Positions 11,006 to 23,410 of a stretch of DNA of 64,000 bases are shown here, one piece after another. A program made the position numbers and the translations under genes. The stretch's first letter is position 1; each line of letters starts with the position of its first letter. The notes below the pieces were generated by a model. That model was not told the DNA's origin and did not search any database. It worked only from the letters and a program-made list of their open reading frames with translations. Source of the stretch: Apodospora peruviana (taxonomy: Eukaryota; Ascomycota; Sordariomycetes; Sordariales; Lasiosphaeriaceae); the NCBI GenBank assembly GCA_033439685.1, contig JAUEDM010000004.1, positions 806,001-870,000 of the forward strand, in the 5' to 3' direction.

Positions 11006-11820
11006 CTAAGCGACTCCACAGAACATGCGGTCAGCACTTACTATTCTGGTAGCTCAAGCACCTGCTTCCCTGACGGGACCTGCATTGATACCATCTTCCG
11101 CTGGACTCATAACTAGGTAAGCTTCCCTGGCAGGGACATCCTTGGTCAGGGGCCTTGATAAGCTTCACTGTCAAGCCACCCGAAACGTGATCCGACGGCC
11201 AGACAAATGATCAGAGCATACCGCAGTGCTTACCGCAGTACCACACCAATATCATCCCGGTTCAACGGTGATTATGTATGGTCTGCGGAGAAATATGCAC
11301 CATGAGATCCGCCCCCTGCAGAATGTAAGCAGCCTCAGGGCCAGCTTCGAGGGTTCTAGTCAGTCTGCAGCTATCTCTAATCAGCTTTTGAAGGATCGTG
11401 GAATTCCATGACCCCATAATATCTCGCCTACATGTAAGAGCTCGCCTGGCCGATGGATAAACGCAAGGCTGAACACCTTCTAAATTTGTTGCAACTTTGT
11501 GCGCTATTAATATATGCATTGTCTGCTTATACAAGACTGTTTAAGAGTCAACTATCTCCGAGGAAACCGACCTCCTACGCTGGAATGCAACTCTCTCTTC
11601 GAAACCGGAGACCTACCTCAGTACCCTCCAGAGGGTATACTCCATAGTCGCCCACAACTCTGCCTGACTCAATCGAAACCTTCATAGACTCTCTCGCAAC
11701 GGCCAGCCAGAACCTATCACTCTGCTTTCACAAGCCAAGCGACAGTTTGGGGATGATTGCTCAACTGGATAATATTCCATAACCCACCTGACCAAACCCA
11801 TTCTCTGCAACTCCCTCAAC
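11006..11820. other. Region between the repeat peptide gene and the UstYa-like gene
   Basis: If the repeat gene has an N-terminal exon, it should lie here on the minus strand. A hydrophobic stretch with signal-peptide character reads from 11226 to about 11146, but it opens with CTG rather than ATG and soon meets a stop, and I could not splice it to the repeats. Two similar 20-base segments (near 11061-11080 and 11118-11140) suggest degenerate local duplication. The rest would be a shared promoter. Confidence 0.3.
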
Positions 11821-12592
11821 ATGTCCTTGTCATCATGGGCCTCTCAAGGCCCTAGACGCGCGGCCTCCTTTGTAAAACTACCGACGAGTGAGGGTAGCGA
11901 AGACACGTTACCGTTCCTACATCAACCCAAAGGATATGTCGACTTCAACGAGAACTCGCCTGCCCACCCCATCACCGAAACGGACTTACACGGAGATGGA
12001 TGATGCCGATGGCATTGGTCTTATTGGGAGCGTTTGTTGGCTTGCCTCTGGGAGCATACGATTCGACGAGAACGGTAAAGAGTACCCTTTCTTGGGAGAC
12101 CATGGTCCATACTTTTGTCGGCAGGCCTGAACCAGGGATCGATGAGGCATGGAAGGACATGTTGCAAGGTCTGTAGCTTCCGTATTAGCTCGAAAATACA
12201 AGAGTGTCAACCTATTTGTGGTTGCTAACGCCACTATCTTGCCATAGGGTATCACATGTATATCACTGATGATGAGGAGAAAAAAATCGAATCGGCGGAA
12301 GAGTATTTCAAAGAGGAAGGAAAAAGATACAAGATTGGGTAACTAGGTCTCAAGTCCTTGTGCAAACTACTTCTTTTAAACCGTGGCCAATGCTTAACTA
12401 CCTTAGACTGTCAATGTTCCATGCGCTCCGTTGTCTGGTACGTCTATTATCTTTCATCCAAAGAAGTGAAGCGTTTTACAATATGCCATGTTTTCCCAGA
12501 ATGTCATCAGGATGTACGTCGACCGCGACTACTACCAGGTCGTTTCTAACCGACCAGGGATTCTCGAGTCAAGGACACATGTTGGTTCGTAA
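11821..12592 (+). CDS. UstYa-like (DUF3328) protein, probably degenerate
   Basis: The core exons read 12000-12168, 12248-12338, 12407-12437 and 12500-12592. Introns start GTCTGT, GTAACT and GTACGT, with branch sites GCTAAC and CTTAAC in the first two. The order of features matches the UstYa family: a cytosolic N-terminus (11821-12000), one membrane helix with basic residues in front (near 12000-12050), an F-x-G-x-P-x-P-x-I-D-x-A-W block, and then an F-H-x-L-x-C-L-x-x-I-R block followed by D-Y-Y. UstYa proteins oxidise and cyclise ribosomally made peptides in dikaritin pathways. Two breaks are visible. The N-terminal part is one frame away from the helix, with no good intron to explain it. The family HxxHC motif reads H-A-L-R-C, and the second His motif near the C-terminus is missing. 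The protein is therefore probably inactive, unless the model is wrong. Confidence 0.6.
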
Positions 12593-12933
12593 TCATTCTT
12601 GGCTAACAGCCTCAGCTGCTTAAGGTATGGCTGTTTCCGCCGCTGACTTGTAAGTCTAGTACCATGAACTCACGGCTCTGATAAAGAGCTTATAGCACTC
12701 GATACCATTAAACCGGGCTGTTCGGCGGCTGACCGAAGCGGCCAGTCCCAGTTTGGTTCCATTTCAAAATATATGATAGAGACTACCTGACCCCAGGTAT
12801 CATGGCCCCATCTCCGGTTCGCCAACGAATGCACCAAATCTAGCCACACCACCACTTGGCCAAACCTTGCAAGGTACCTATGCACACATTTACAACTTAC
12901 ACACAGAACACCATAACCCAGCACGAACAAGTA
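12593..12933. other. Short intergenic stretch
   Basis: Lies between the UstYa-like gene and the 3' end of the Prp22 gene. A possible extra reading of the UstYa C-terminus fades out here around 12625-12650. Nothing else is recognised. Confidence 0.4.
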
Positions 12934-15900
12934 TTAACCCCAAGTACCACCACCACCTCCACCTCTGCCCGCCCTCCTCTGTGCACTAAGCCGCCAATCA
13001 TCCTCTCCCTGGAACTTATTATACAGAGGCTGTATCCTCTCAGCTGCCTTCCTCTTGGACAGCTTGTCCGTCGGGGCCACCTTGAAGAAGGTCGGCGCCG
13101 CCTCCACGAGCCACTTCGGCTCGATACTGGTGGTGCAGTGCATGTACTCGCGCGTCGTCAGGACCAGATCGTGGTAAATCACCCACTCGGCCTGCTTACC
13201 GAACAGCGCTGAGCTTGGGTGAAGGTAGACGAGCGTGCCCTCGGTCAAGGTCTTGTATCCTTCCTGCGGGTCCTTGCGGGCCGTGTTGCGGAAGAAGCCG
13301 CTACACAACGCCTGGCGGACCAGCTTTGTGTCGCGGCCGCAGCTGATGATGGGATGCCGATGCCGCTCCATGATCTTGACGATCTGGTCCCGGACGTCCT
13401 TGGCCCGACGCATCGCTCGGGCCTGGATAAAGTTTTCAAAGCACCACGGATTGGAGTACCCGTTCTTCTTCCACGAGTTGTATACGTTGAGTAGCGTGAG
13501 ATGGTCCCCGTTTGGATCGTGGAACTTTGCCTTTTTCTGGTCGGCCTGGTTCTGTTTTTCCTTGGGGCGGTAGAAAACGGTGTTGGGGAGGTTGAGCATG
13601 GCGACGATGCTGACCATCTCGTCGGAGCAGCCCTTGTCCACCGATGCGATAAGGACCTTGGCGAGTGAGGGATCCATGGGGAAATCGGCCATCTTTCTTC
13701 CAAGTCGAGTAAGGAGGCCTTCGTCGTCAAGAGCTGCCAATGCGTACAGCTCCTCAAGGGCCGTAAGCATGGTATTGACTGGTGGGGGCTATAAATAAGT
13801 CAGCATAAATTGAGGTGGAGATGGGAGCGAATCGTCAAACTTACATCCATGAAATCGAAACGGAGAAGGTCGTTGATGCCCATGGCCTTCAACATGAGAA
13901 TGGTGTTTGAAAGATTTTGCCGTTGGATTTCGGGGATTGTGGTCGGTAGCATTTCGGACTGGTAGGCAGCTTCTGTGTACAGGCGGAAGCATTTTCCGGG
14001 ACCTGTTCGCCCAGCTCGTCCCGCTCGCTGATTTGCCTGCGCTTGAGAAATAGGTGTGATGATCAAGGAATCCATCCCCAGTTTGGGGTCGTAGGCATTC
14101 TGCTTGACGAAGCCAGGGTCGATAACGTAGTAAATGTGATCAATGGTAATGGAGGTTTCTGCAATATTTGTGGCGATAACAACCTTGCGGCTGCCAGGCG
14201 GTGCTGGGTCGAAAATCTTACTCTGCATCTCACTGGGAAGAGCAGAGTAGACGGGGAGAATGAGGAGCTCGGGTACATTCGGCCCCAGTGCTTTCATTCG
14301 TTCGTACAAAATCTCGCAACTCGTGTCGATTTCTTCCTGGCCCGTTAAAAAGACCAATATGTCACCCATGGGCTCGCTGAGATGGATTTGCATTACCGTT
14401 GTTAGAGCGGCGTCGAGATAGTCCGATTCCCTGCAGTCGAGTTAGCATCAAACTTGGGTAAGGCGGGGAGGGGGTAACTCACGGTTCTCGAGAATAAAGA
14501 ATCTCTACAGGAAAGGTCCGGCCAGGGATTGTGAAAATAGGGCACGAGTTGAAGTACTCGCTGAACTTGTCCGCATCCAGGGTAGCACTGGTAACAATGA
14601 CCTTGAGGTCCGACCTGTGTTTCAAGGTCTTCTTCAGCAATGCAAATAGCACGTCAGTGGCGATTGTCCGTTCGTGCGCTTCGTCAAGCATGATGACAGA
14701 GTAACGCTTGAGATCGGGGTCGATCAAAATCTCTCGTTGCAACATGCCGTCCGTCATGTACTTGATCTTGGTTGCTGGGCTCGTGCAGTCCTCGAATCTG
14801 ATGGTGTAACCAACCTCTTCGCCGAGCTTGCAGCCAACCTCCTCCGACACACGCTTTGCTACCGACACAGCTGCTACACGGCGAGGTTGTGTGCAACCAA
14901 TGATACCATTGTTAGTAAAGCCGGCCTCGGCTAGGTACTGTGTGAGCTGTGTGGTCTTTCCGGAACCCGTTTCGCCCACCACGATCATGATCTGGTTTTC
15001 TCTCACAGCCTTGATGAGCTGGTCACGGAAAGCGTAGACGGGTAATGACTCGCGTTGTTGCTTTATAGTCATGCTCGTTCGCTTGCCGAGGGCTTGGTCT
15101 CTGGGTGCAACGGCTTTCCTCCACTCCGGTACGCCAGCAGCATCAGAATTTGGTGCATCTTGTCGCCTCCGAGAATCACTAGCAAACGCCCGGGTTTCCG
15201 GGTTAGCCATCGGGTCGTTCCATTGTAAAGACAGATTGGCCTTGGGCTTCTCGTCTTCCTTTGCCTCGGCCTCATTTTGTCGCAGCTCCTTCCTCTCCTT
15301 TGCCAAGTTAGTTCCGGCCATGGCTGCCCGGTTGAGTGATCCGTCAGGTGCCTTGACAACACGAATGGGTGAAAGCGCAAGGGACTGTTTCGTTTGTCCA
15401 GCCAGAAATGGTGGTTCTTCGTCTCGAACCTCAATGTCGACGTCCTCTTCCAGATCCATCTGGCCTTCGCCTCTGAGGGTGGCATTGTAATCCTCTTCGA
15501 GTTCTGGGTAATCAGAAGCCTTTGCGGCTCCGGCTCGGATCATTTGGCGGATTTCCCACCTCTCCGGGGAAGTCATCCTCTTCTTCTGTTGTTGCCTCAC
15601 CGCTGCAAGGGCTTGGAATGTGCCGTTCTGGTCCTCAACCTTACCCACTGGTATCTGTCCCAGTCCCCTGCTGCCCAAGGCCTCCATATTGGCTCCTGAC
15701 CCGAGCCTTAGCTGCGGCGCCAAGTCCATGCCTGTTTCCTGGTCAACATCCTTCATCGATAGGCCGATCTTGCCTCCCTCTATCTTGACCACCTTGACTT
15801 TGACCTCTTGACCCTTTGATAAAAGGTCCGAGGGATGGTTGATACGTTGGCCAAAGGCCGATATGTGCACCAGGCCATCAACCTTTCCCTTCAAACCGTG

Positions 15901-16578
15901 TAGATTGACGAAGGCCCCAAAGTCCTTGATGCCCGTGACATGGCCTTCATAAACCTTGAAGAGTACCGGCGCGTCGTCAATCTCGCGCGGGGGCGGCCGT
16001 CGAAACATTTCGTTGTCGTTATCGCGGTGGTCGCCTTTCCGACGTCCCCTAGGCGGAGAAATTGAGCGTTGTCTCGACCGTGACCTTGAGCGGTATTTGT
16101 CCTTGCGCTTTCGCCTCGACTCGTCCCTAAAATCATCTGGTGTGCGACTCCTTTTCCTCGAGGGCCGCGCTTTCTCTCCTCCTCTCTTTGGTTCCAAGCT
16201 CTCGAGGAGCGCGAGCGTGTCGTCTATTGCCTCGGTTTCCTTGTCGGGGATTGCCAAGCCCTGGAACAGCTTGGTCTTCTCTTCGGTCGACTGCTGTGGC
16301 CGTTCCTCGTCATCGTGATGATGCGCGCCATGCTGCTGACCTTTGAACTTTGGGTGCAGAGTCAGCACGAGTCGATCCACACTGTCGACCAGACTGGGCG
16401 GAAATTCGGCGCCAAAAGCGGCCAGCTTCGCCTTGAAGTCGGCCAAGGAGGCGCATTCGAGACGTTGGGCGATGACGAACTCAGCAAGGGTCTTGTCGCT
16501 GATCCCCAAGTGATTCTGCAGTTCCGACGTGACTTTCGACACGAGGGAAAGCAGTTCGAGGGACTCCAGGTCGTCCAT
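12934..16578 (-). CDS. prp22: Pre-mRNA splicing DEAH helicase Prp22 (DHX8)
   Basis: Exons 16578-14483, 14430-13845 and 13788-12934 give 1178 residues. The frame is open to 16683, but the Met at 16578 ([10 protein letters not shown]) matches the usual family start. Domains in order: N-terminal helical region; RS/KR-rich linker (about 100-200); S1 RNA-binding domain (about 205-280); Walker A GETGSGKT (near 533); DEAH (near 630); [14 protein letters not shown] (near 830); then winged-helix, ratchet and OB regions ending in a Gly-rich tail. Prp22 uses ATP to release spliced mRNA from the spliceosome and proofreads the second step. The S1 domain separates it from Prp2 and Prp16. The introns are ordinary, with GTGAGT and GTAAGT donors. 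It is transcribed away from the Pmp3 gene. Confidence 0.95.
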
Positions 16579-17410
16579 CTTGTCGGCCGCGCACCGAAAT
16601 ATGGGCGACAATAAGAAGACTGGGTTAGGTGAAGAGGAAGGACGTGATGTCCCGTCGTCAGGGTTGACTTTCCTCACTTCCAAAAGTCAAGAATCGCGTC
16701 GCAACAACCAACGATGGACACGGTCCGGCAGTGGCAATCTGCCGGGGATTTTCCGACCCACCCACCGTTTTCCTAGCGTTCAGCCACTACGGATTACAGT
16801 GGCAGCTGAATGGCAGGCGAAGGCTTGTGGGGCGACTCGACTTATAACAGGAGCACGGGAACGCGAAGTATCAGACTCTTTCAAACCCACATGTGAACGG
16901 TGTCTCTCGGAGGCTTTTAGTATGACTAAAGCTCGAATCATATTTGAAAACTTTGTTTGAATACTCTTTCGCACCTGAAGCGAAGTCAAGATCGACCCTA
17001 ATAACCTGAACCATGACCTGGGGAATCCGTCTTGTATCCCGCCCGTACCGGCCCCACCCACTAGCCCTTCCACCGGTAGCTGATGAGTTTCCCCGTCTTT
17101 GATCTTTCAGGCGAGAAACGGAGGGTCCACTAATGCACAAGTGGGCGGCATTACGCAAGCCCACCCCTGACACTGCCACCTTGAGGGGCATGACCTCTGA
17201 CGTTTGGGTGGGTTGACCTTCAATCTCCCCATCGCCATTCGGTCACATCACCTTATCCCATCTTTTAACCACTTTCCTCGGACACTTCAACCCCCAGAAA
17301 ATCATTTTCGCTCTCTCTCCCTTCTCGTCGCAGAAGATAAAACATATACCGTTGTCATTCATTCGAGAATAGAATCCTCAAACATCAGGCGGTTTGCCAT
17401 CATCGGCGCA
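16579..17410. promoter_or_regulatory. Divergent promoter region, Prp22 and Pmp3
   Basis: About 830 bases separate the two start codons, which point away from each other. The half next to Pmp3 is pyrimidine-rich (17220-17330), a usual feature of strongly expressed fungal promoters. The open frames here have no recognisable content. Confidence 0.4.
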
Positions 17411-18062
17411 ATGTGCTCGACCGACATCTTTCTCGGCCTCTTGGCCCTTCTCTTCCCGCCAATTGCAGGTTCGTCGTGCACCGCCCGGAAGTTTTAACAT
17501 CCTTAACATCAAAATGCTAACACACATCGCTCCTCATAACAGTCTGGGTAAAATGCGGCATTTGCTCCGCTGATTCCATCATCAACATCCTTCTCTGTGT
17601 CCTCGGCTATGTACGTTCCTCCCCCTCAATCCTGCTGCCTTCCTGTTTTCGCTAACAACGTAAACGCACAAAAAGCTCCCCGGCCTCATCCACGCATGGT
17701 ACATCATTGCGAAATACCCCGAGCCGACCTACGAATATGAAGGTCCTGCCGACGCCGAGGGCGGCCACATCTACGTCTTCGTTCGCGACGGCCACGGCGG
17801 CCACCGCTCACAGCGCGTCAACCAGCAGCCCCGCCCGGCCATCCATGGTGGCAACATGAACTATGGCAGCACCGCCGCATCCCAGCAGCCTGGTCAAGTC
17901 GGTGCCGGCCCGAAGCCCGTTTCCATGCACACACCGCAGCCGGGCCCACAACAGCACGCTCCGCAAGAATCTGGCGCTGGTCCCAGCGATGGACCGGCGC
18001 CTCCGAGCTACGCCCAGGTTGTGGCGGCGGGCGGCGACCACAAAGTGCAGACCCAGGACTAG
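17411..18062 (+). CDS. Pmp3/RCI-type plasma membrane proteolipid with long tail
   Basis: Exons 17411-17468, 17543-17610 and 17676-18062 give 170 residues. The first 55 are a complete Pmp3 (UPF0057) unit: two hydrophobic helices, PPIAVWVKCGI between them, then LGYLPGLIHAWYII. Yeast Pmp3 is about 55 residues long and helps control membrane potential and cation tolerance. Here a tail of about 115 hydrophilic residues rich in Gly, Pro, Gln and Ala is added, as in some filamentous fungal relatives. The tail contains a PPSYAQV motif close to a PPxY box, which could recruit a WW-domain ubiquitin ligase or adaptor; that is inference. Both introns fall inside the conserved part, with GTTCGT and GTACGT donors and a GCTAAC branch site in each. 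Confidence 0.88.
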
Positions 18063-19245
18063 GATTAGTGGCGCCCTGTATGGTCTGATGATGGTGGGCG
18101 GCAGTCGTCGGAAGGCGGTCGTGAGAGGCGCGTGTCGTCGTGGATTCCTTGGCGGGGGCGGATATGGTAATTTTTCTGCTCTGGCAAGAACCCGTTGGTG
18201 CGTGTGCTTGCTTGAGTTTTTGCGTGTTGTGATTATTATGGTCCAGGGATTTTGTTCAAGGCGTTGGTTGGGTTGGGTTTGCGAGATATCGGACGAAGGT
18301 GTGGAATGTAACCTATTCAGCGTAACTGCCCCACGATGTTTTTATGTATCTTCCATGTTTCAAGCAGCGACTGGGTTGTGATGGGACCGGATGGAAATGA
18401 ACTGGTCATGATTGTCAACTTTTGTTGGACCACTCTAGTTTTGTTGTAATCCGTCCTGTCCTCCAGAGTTCCTTGCAATCTACCTACCAAATTCCCCTTT
18501 CGTATCTCGCAGCATAAAAGAAAAAAGGAGAAATAAGGACAAATATGATCGATCGACTCAGCGCCCGTGAACCGGGCACGCCGCTGCACTATGATAACTA
18601 CTGCATGCATTCAACTGCTTCACTGGAAAGGACAGTAGGTAAGCGGGTCTATATACCTCTGGTAATCTTCGACCCGTCCAGTCCAATGATACCTCTATCA
18701 AATCGGACGAGAAGCGCCACCTTAAACTTAATGGTGACTCAGGAGGAACCGGATCTATGACACACAAAAGCGAAGTCAAGTTTTCTCCCTCTGAGAGGGA
18801 AGTAACGAGGTGGGACTGGAGCTGTGGAAATCCTATCATAGGCACCATGAATAGCTATGAACCATTCGCACTCATTTTACAACTGATAACATCATCAAGT
18901 CGGATAACTTCTCGGGGCCCGTTTAACCATTTTCACCACATATGGAGCTCTCACCATTTCTCAAGTGATATCAGTTCCCGCATATGCGTGTTGGTTCACT
19001 CGGTCCTTCTTGGCTGCCATTTACACGCACATGGATTCTCCATGAGCTCGAAGGAACGATAAACCATGCCTTTAACAGCTGGTAAGGGATATTAGATAGA
19101 GGCCTGTCTCGCAGTTGGCGCGCAGATACGACCAGATAAGTAAGTAGCTAGGTACCTAAGCAAATGAGGGAACCATGCTGGCAAAGATCCTTCTGTCTGC
19201 CGATCTGCAACGACCCTTCCGTAGTACTCCTCGTACTCACCGTAG
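18063..19245. other. Gene-poor stretch
   Basis: 3' flanks of the two converging genes. No frame shows a domain, signal peptide or splice support. A CTAGGTACCTAAG palindrome-like motif lies at 19148-19160. Confidence 0.5.
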
Positions 19246-20809
19246 TCAGCCCTCCGGATCACCAATAGGAACACCAGCCAGAGGGTCCTCGTTATCATCT
19301 GCATCCGGGTCGTCGTGGATGCTTTTCCCAAGACGGTCGTTCGGAACAGGCTCCTTATAATGGAGCATCAGCTCCTGCGGCAAGAAGGTATAGAAGGTCG
19401 GGTTGACATCTTTGACGTGCTTGATGAACTTGATGCCGACGTCCAGGGTACAGACGGTCATGGTGATCTTCATCCCGACCTTCAGATGCGACAGGATGCT
19501 CTCCTCTAGGATGAATGTCTCCTCTTTTCCTTCCTTTTTGCGGTCATCCACATTGGCGCCCGGCGTGGTATTGTCCCAACCGTTACGAATATGAGTTGGG
19601 TGGACAGTTATAGATCCACAGACTTCTACCGATATACCCATGCTCTTGGCTAGATGGCTGTTGATTGTCTTATACTTGGCCCGTGGCTCGTCGTCGGCCA
19701 GCGAGATCTGGCAAATCTCGAACGCTTGCTCGACTGTATTGATTACGGTCAACTCACCCTTGGCTACCACACTGACACTAGGTGGAAGCAAGATAGACAA
19801 GGTAACACCGAAGATTAAGTGCGCTTTCTGGTTGTCAAGTGGCTCGAGGCTCTGGAAGTCAGTTTGGTCGACGAGGTTGAACTCGTCAACTTTGCAAAAT
19901 AGCTGCCGGGCAGCATTGTTGAAGTCTCCGGGAAGTATCATTGACGCCTTTGAGATAGTAGGAACCTCGTCAAGAGCCAGCTCGCATATCTCCTGGGCTT
20001 TCTTGAGGTCTTGGGCGTACTCGGGACAGACGTCGTGCTGCTCAACGTACTTTAGAAACTTGTAGACCACGTCTACACCCTGGCGGTAGTCTACCGACTC
20101 CGTTCCGACGAGCGCAATAAGTTGCTCGGAGCTAGCTGGGTTAGCCTCGAGTCCTCTCGTCCTCTCTTTCAGGGGGTATGTCTTACAAGAACCCTGCCGC
20201 AACTCCGGCAAAATCCACGTCCCAGTGCTCGGGGTAGTTTGGGTTATAGAAGCGGGGGTCTCTGTTCTTGTCTGCGCCACGCTGGATCACATCATCAGCC
20301 GTCATCTCACGGACGTCGCTCTTCGTTGTGTCCTGCAGCGACTTCGCAGTCATGCTCCGGGTGCTCTGGAATTGGCGCACAGCAGTGTCGATGCCTCCAA
20401 GGAACAGGTATTTGCTGAATAGAAACTCGCGGATGTTGTCCAAGCGACGACGCGCTCGGAATCGCTGGATACATTCCTCAATGCGGTCCGCAAAGGGGCG
20501 ATGCACGGGATAAATGACGTTCTTCTCCTGGTCATACTCATCCGGAGTCAACGGGGGGTCGCAATAGAACTCTAGGATGTGTCAGCTATTGGTCTGTGTA
20601 CCGGGAAAAGACTAGGAAGCACACAGCCTCTTCAAGGATGCGTTGGACTCACCCTCAAATCCTGTAGCTTTCTTCGACTTGCCGTGTCCACCACGTGACT
20701 TCTTCTTCCCTGCTGCATTATCTAGGTCCAAATGGACATTGGTGCGGTCCGGTTCTTGAACCGTCTCTTCCGCGGTCGGCGCAGGGTCGGAATCTTGCGA
20801 CGACGACAT
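19246..20809 (-). CDS. arb1: Argonaute siRNA chaperone complex subunit Arb1
   Basis: Exons 20809-20653, about 20571-20187 and 20131-19246 give about 475 residues. The frame is open to 20845; the Met at 20809 (MSSSQDSD) is the more likely start. The recognisable order is a Lys-rich KKKSRGGHGKSKK segment, ATGFEEFYCDPP, then RIEECIQRFRARRR, FSKYLFLGGID, REMTADDVI and FYNPNYPEHWDVDF, all hallmarks of the Arb1 family. In fission yeast Arb1 with Arb2 holds Argonaute loaded with duplex siRNA and is needed for heterochromatin silencing. The second intron (GTAAGA donor, GGCTAAC branch) was set by frame; a neighbouring acceptor would create a stop. The C-terminus is acidic. Its presence suggests a working small-RNA pathway in this species. 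Confidence 0.85.
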
Positions 20810-23410
20810 CCTCTCTTTGATTAACCTGAAAAGCGGTGTGAGCACCTTGATGTCTGGGGTGCGCGGGGCTGTGAAACTATCCAGGCTCCAAAAGCTGTTT
20901 GATCAGGCTAGGATTGGAGAGCCGCCGTCGACGGAATATGAGTAAGGTCACCGGCTGGCTGGCCAATGAGTAGATTGAAAAGGTAGAAGAAGAGAGGGTG
21001 GAGGGCCTAGAGACGCTATCTGCGCCTCTTTGTTGTTTGTGAAAGATCCGAGGGAAGCAGCGCGAAGAGAATCAACAAACGAGAGGCTGAGCCAAGGAAC
21101 TTGACCAACGAGAAAAAGGTGTACGGTGTCGAGTAGAATGATGCCGCCTGGAGTGGAGAATCTTGAGGACTGGGGAGGACGGAAGAATGATTCGCTCAAT
21201 TCAGAATAATGAATAAGGTAAATGAACGGGAAGCTGTGCGAAGTGAGAGGATACAGAAAGAGAAAATGGTTGCTGTGATGGCAATCTTTCTGCCTAGGTA
21301 CGTATCTGACCTGACGTAGCTCGACTCAGGATATCTATCATCTACCGAGTATAGGGGAAGATGGTGTTGGTGATGTCAATCTCCTTAATTCTCACGTTAA
21401 GCTAAGACGGAAGCTCTCGTCGATTGCAGGACGGGTAGATAGTTGCTGTCAATCGGCAGTCGGCAAGGAAACATCAACGCGGAAGCTTCCGGAAACGTTC
21501 AGTAACGAGAGAAATTGTCCTGCCACTGTTCGGTTTGGAGAGCGATGTTGAGATGGAAGGAACAACCACATGTTCAGTCCGTGCCCGGTGAGCTTCCGTC
21601 TTCAAGTTCCATCCAGCACGGTGAGTGGTCAGGATGAGAGCTCTCGACCAGGCAGCTGCCGCACCGGACCCGCAACATTGGTTCTCGGGCGGATATCAGT
21701 CATTCTGTCATCCCAAGTTCTCCGGGTTGCCAGTTTGGGATCGTTGAGGTTTAAGATCCACAGGGCGATGAAAGAAACCGAGCCAGATCTCACCTTGGTG
21801 ATTCATTGAAGTGAGCATGTAAGTGGATGGACGAGACGTGCATCCCTAGTTTAAAGGGGGCCTGGCAAGCCACATGCAAACATGCCTGGTCTCACAAACA
21901 AATTGACAACAAACTGCAAATGCGCATCAGCCACTCTATATACAATATGGAAAGGTGCATTTGAGCATGCAGGCGGAAGCAATGAAAGTGCAAAGGTCGA
22001 CGGCCTCCGGCCAGGGGACGCTCTACCTAACCCACGGTCTTGGCAAAATTAAGCATCCTGTGAGGTGGCCAAAAACATATGCCCCTCTGCCCGATCACAT
22101 AGATGCTAGCATAGAGCATTATTATTGACGCATCGACTGAGCATGGTTGGCACGGTTGGCTCAACGCTTGCCGTAGAGCGGCCCAACGAAAAAGACTCAG
22201 ATAAATGATCCTAGCAAGTGTACTCTGTAAGTCTTGCTCCTCGTGGCAACGTGGAAGTTCAAGAAGAGCCGGGACCTGAGCATGCTGAGCACCCTTGCGG
22301 TGGTGGTGATGTACTTGGGTTCTTGGCATAACCATGTGCAACTGATCCCACGATGAAGCGGGAGTGACCACGGTGGTCATTTTGCCCCTCCGAGTCAACC
22401 TGTCCGATTTAAAGGTCTCTGATGCGCACCGCGTGGCCAGCTGCTCGTTGCATCAACTCTCGTCGTATCTGGTGTCCCGTTTTGAGACTCGGAGAATCAC
22501 TGCAGCTCCCGAAGCGAGAGTGTGCGGGAGAGTTTTGTGCAGGGCATAAGCGTTGGGAGGACGTGCTCGCGGCGCGGGTGCTGCGGACGAGGAGAGAATC
22601 CGAAAATCACGATGGAAGTGTAAGTTGAGTGGACGAGGCAGAATGGCTGTGTGGCTGTGTGTCCGGCAATTTCTCGCGATTCACTGCGACTGGCCTGACC
22701 GCCTGGCCGGTGTTCCGTCTGCCCCCGTCCTCTCCGCCACCATGAAAAGCAGCCACAACGCAAGTGATTTGAGGAAATGTCCCCTATCGAAATGGCGCAG
22801 TGTGACGACGCATCCCCTGCAGCGACGCGTGAAAAAGACTGATGAAAGACAACGGCGTCACTGTTGCCCAAGCCCCCGTCAGCGAATCCTATTGGCCTCG
22901 CCCCGCGCCGACAACGGGACCAGAACTAGTACCAAGCGAACTGGAGGGAGGGGCCCAGGCGGGCACTTCCAGGTTGAGGACGAGGAGACGGGACGAGGAG
23001 ACCAACATTCTGTTGAAGCTGCGCAACGTAGTGGGACTTCGCCCCTTTCTTGTCATCGCCGTCGCCTTGTACACCCCATTTGTGTAGGAAATTTCGGTTA
23101 TTGAAAAACTACACAATCCGCATGCCTGAACATCGCCCGGGTTTCTCGTTTCATACTCATGTCTCAATTAAGGTTTGGGGTACATCCATCAGCAGAAGCG
23201 CTCACTTCCTCTCAGGCTCCCGTGGTCACTCCAGGTGGCCCATGCAAGCAACAGAGCGCGGCACGGTCCCGACCCTCCCAACAACCTCGACCTCGACTCT
23301 TTTTTCCCCTCCACCTTTTTGAACAAGACGGATCGATCTGGATTTCCCGGCTGCCCAAATCTTACTCGAGACGCCGTCTGCGCAAGATTGTCAATCTTGC
23401 GGCGGTGAAG
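20810..23410. other. Long intergenic region
   Basis: About 2.6 kb between the divergent Arb1 and Ipk2 genes. Several open frames exist (for example minus 21199-20948 and 22398-22027, plus 22553-23104), but none has a recognised domain, signal peptide or consistent splice pattern. CCTAGGTACGTA occurs at 21293-21304. The last 200 bases are pyrimidine-rich and serve as promoter and leader of Ipk2. Confidence 0.45.

Noticed and set aside
10495..11116. Plus-strand frames with Gly-rich FQSGGGG repeats
   Set aside because: They are the antisense reading of the minus-strand repeat units. They lack a credible start and domain, and the codon pattern of the repeat supports the other strand.
22553..23104. 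Plus-strand 183-codon frame between Arb1 and Ipk2
   Set aside because: Arg/Ser-rich with no domain or conserved pattern, in a region expected to be promoter sequence.
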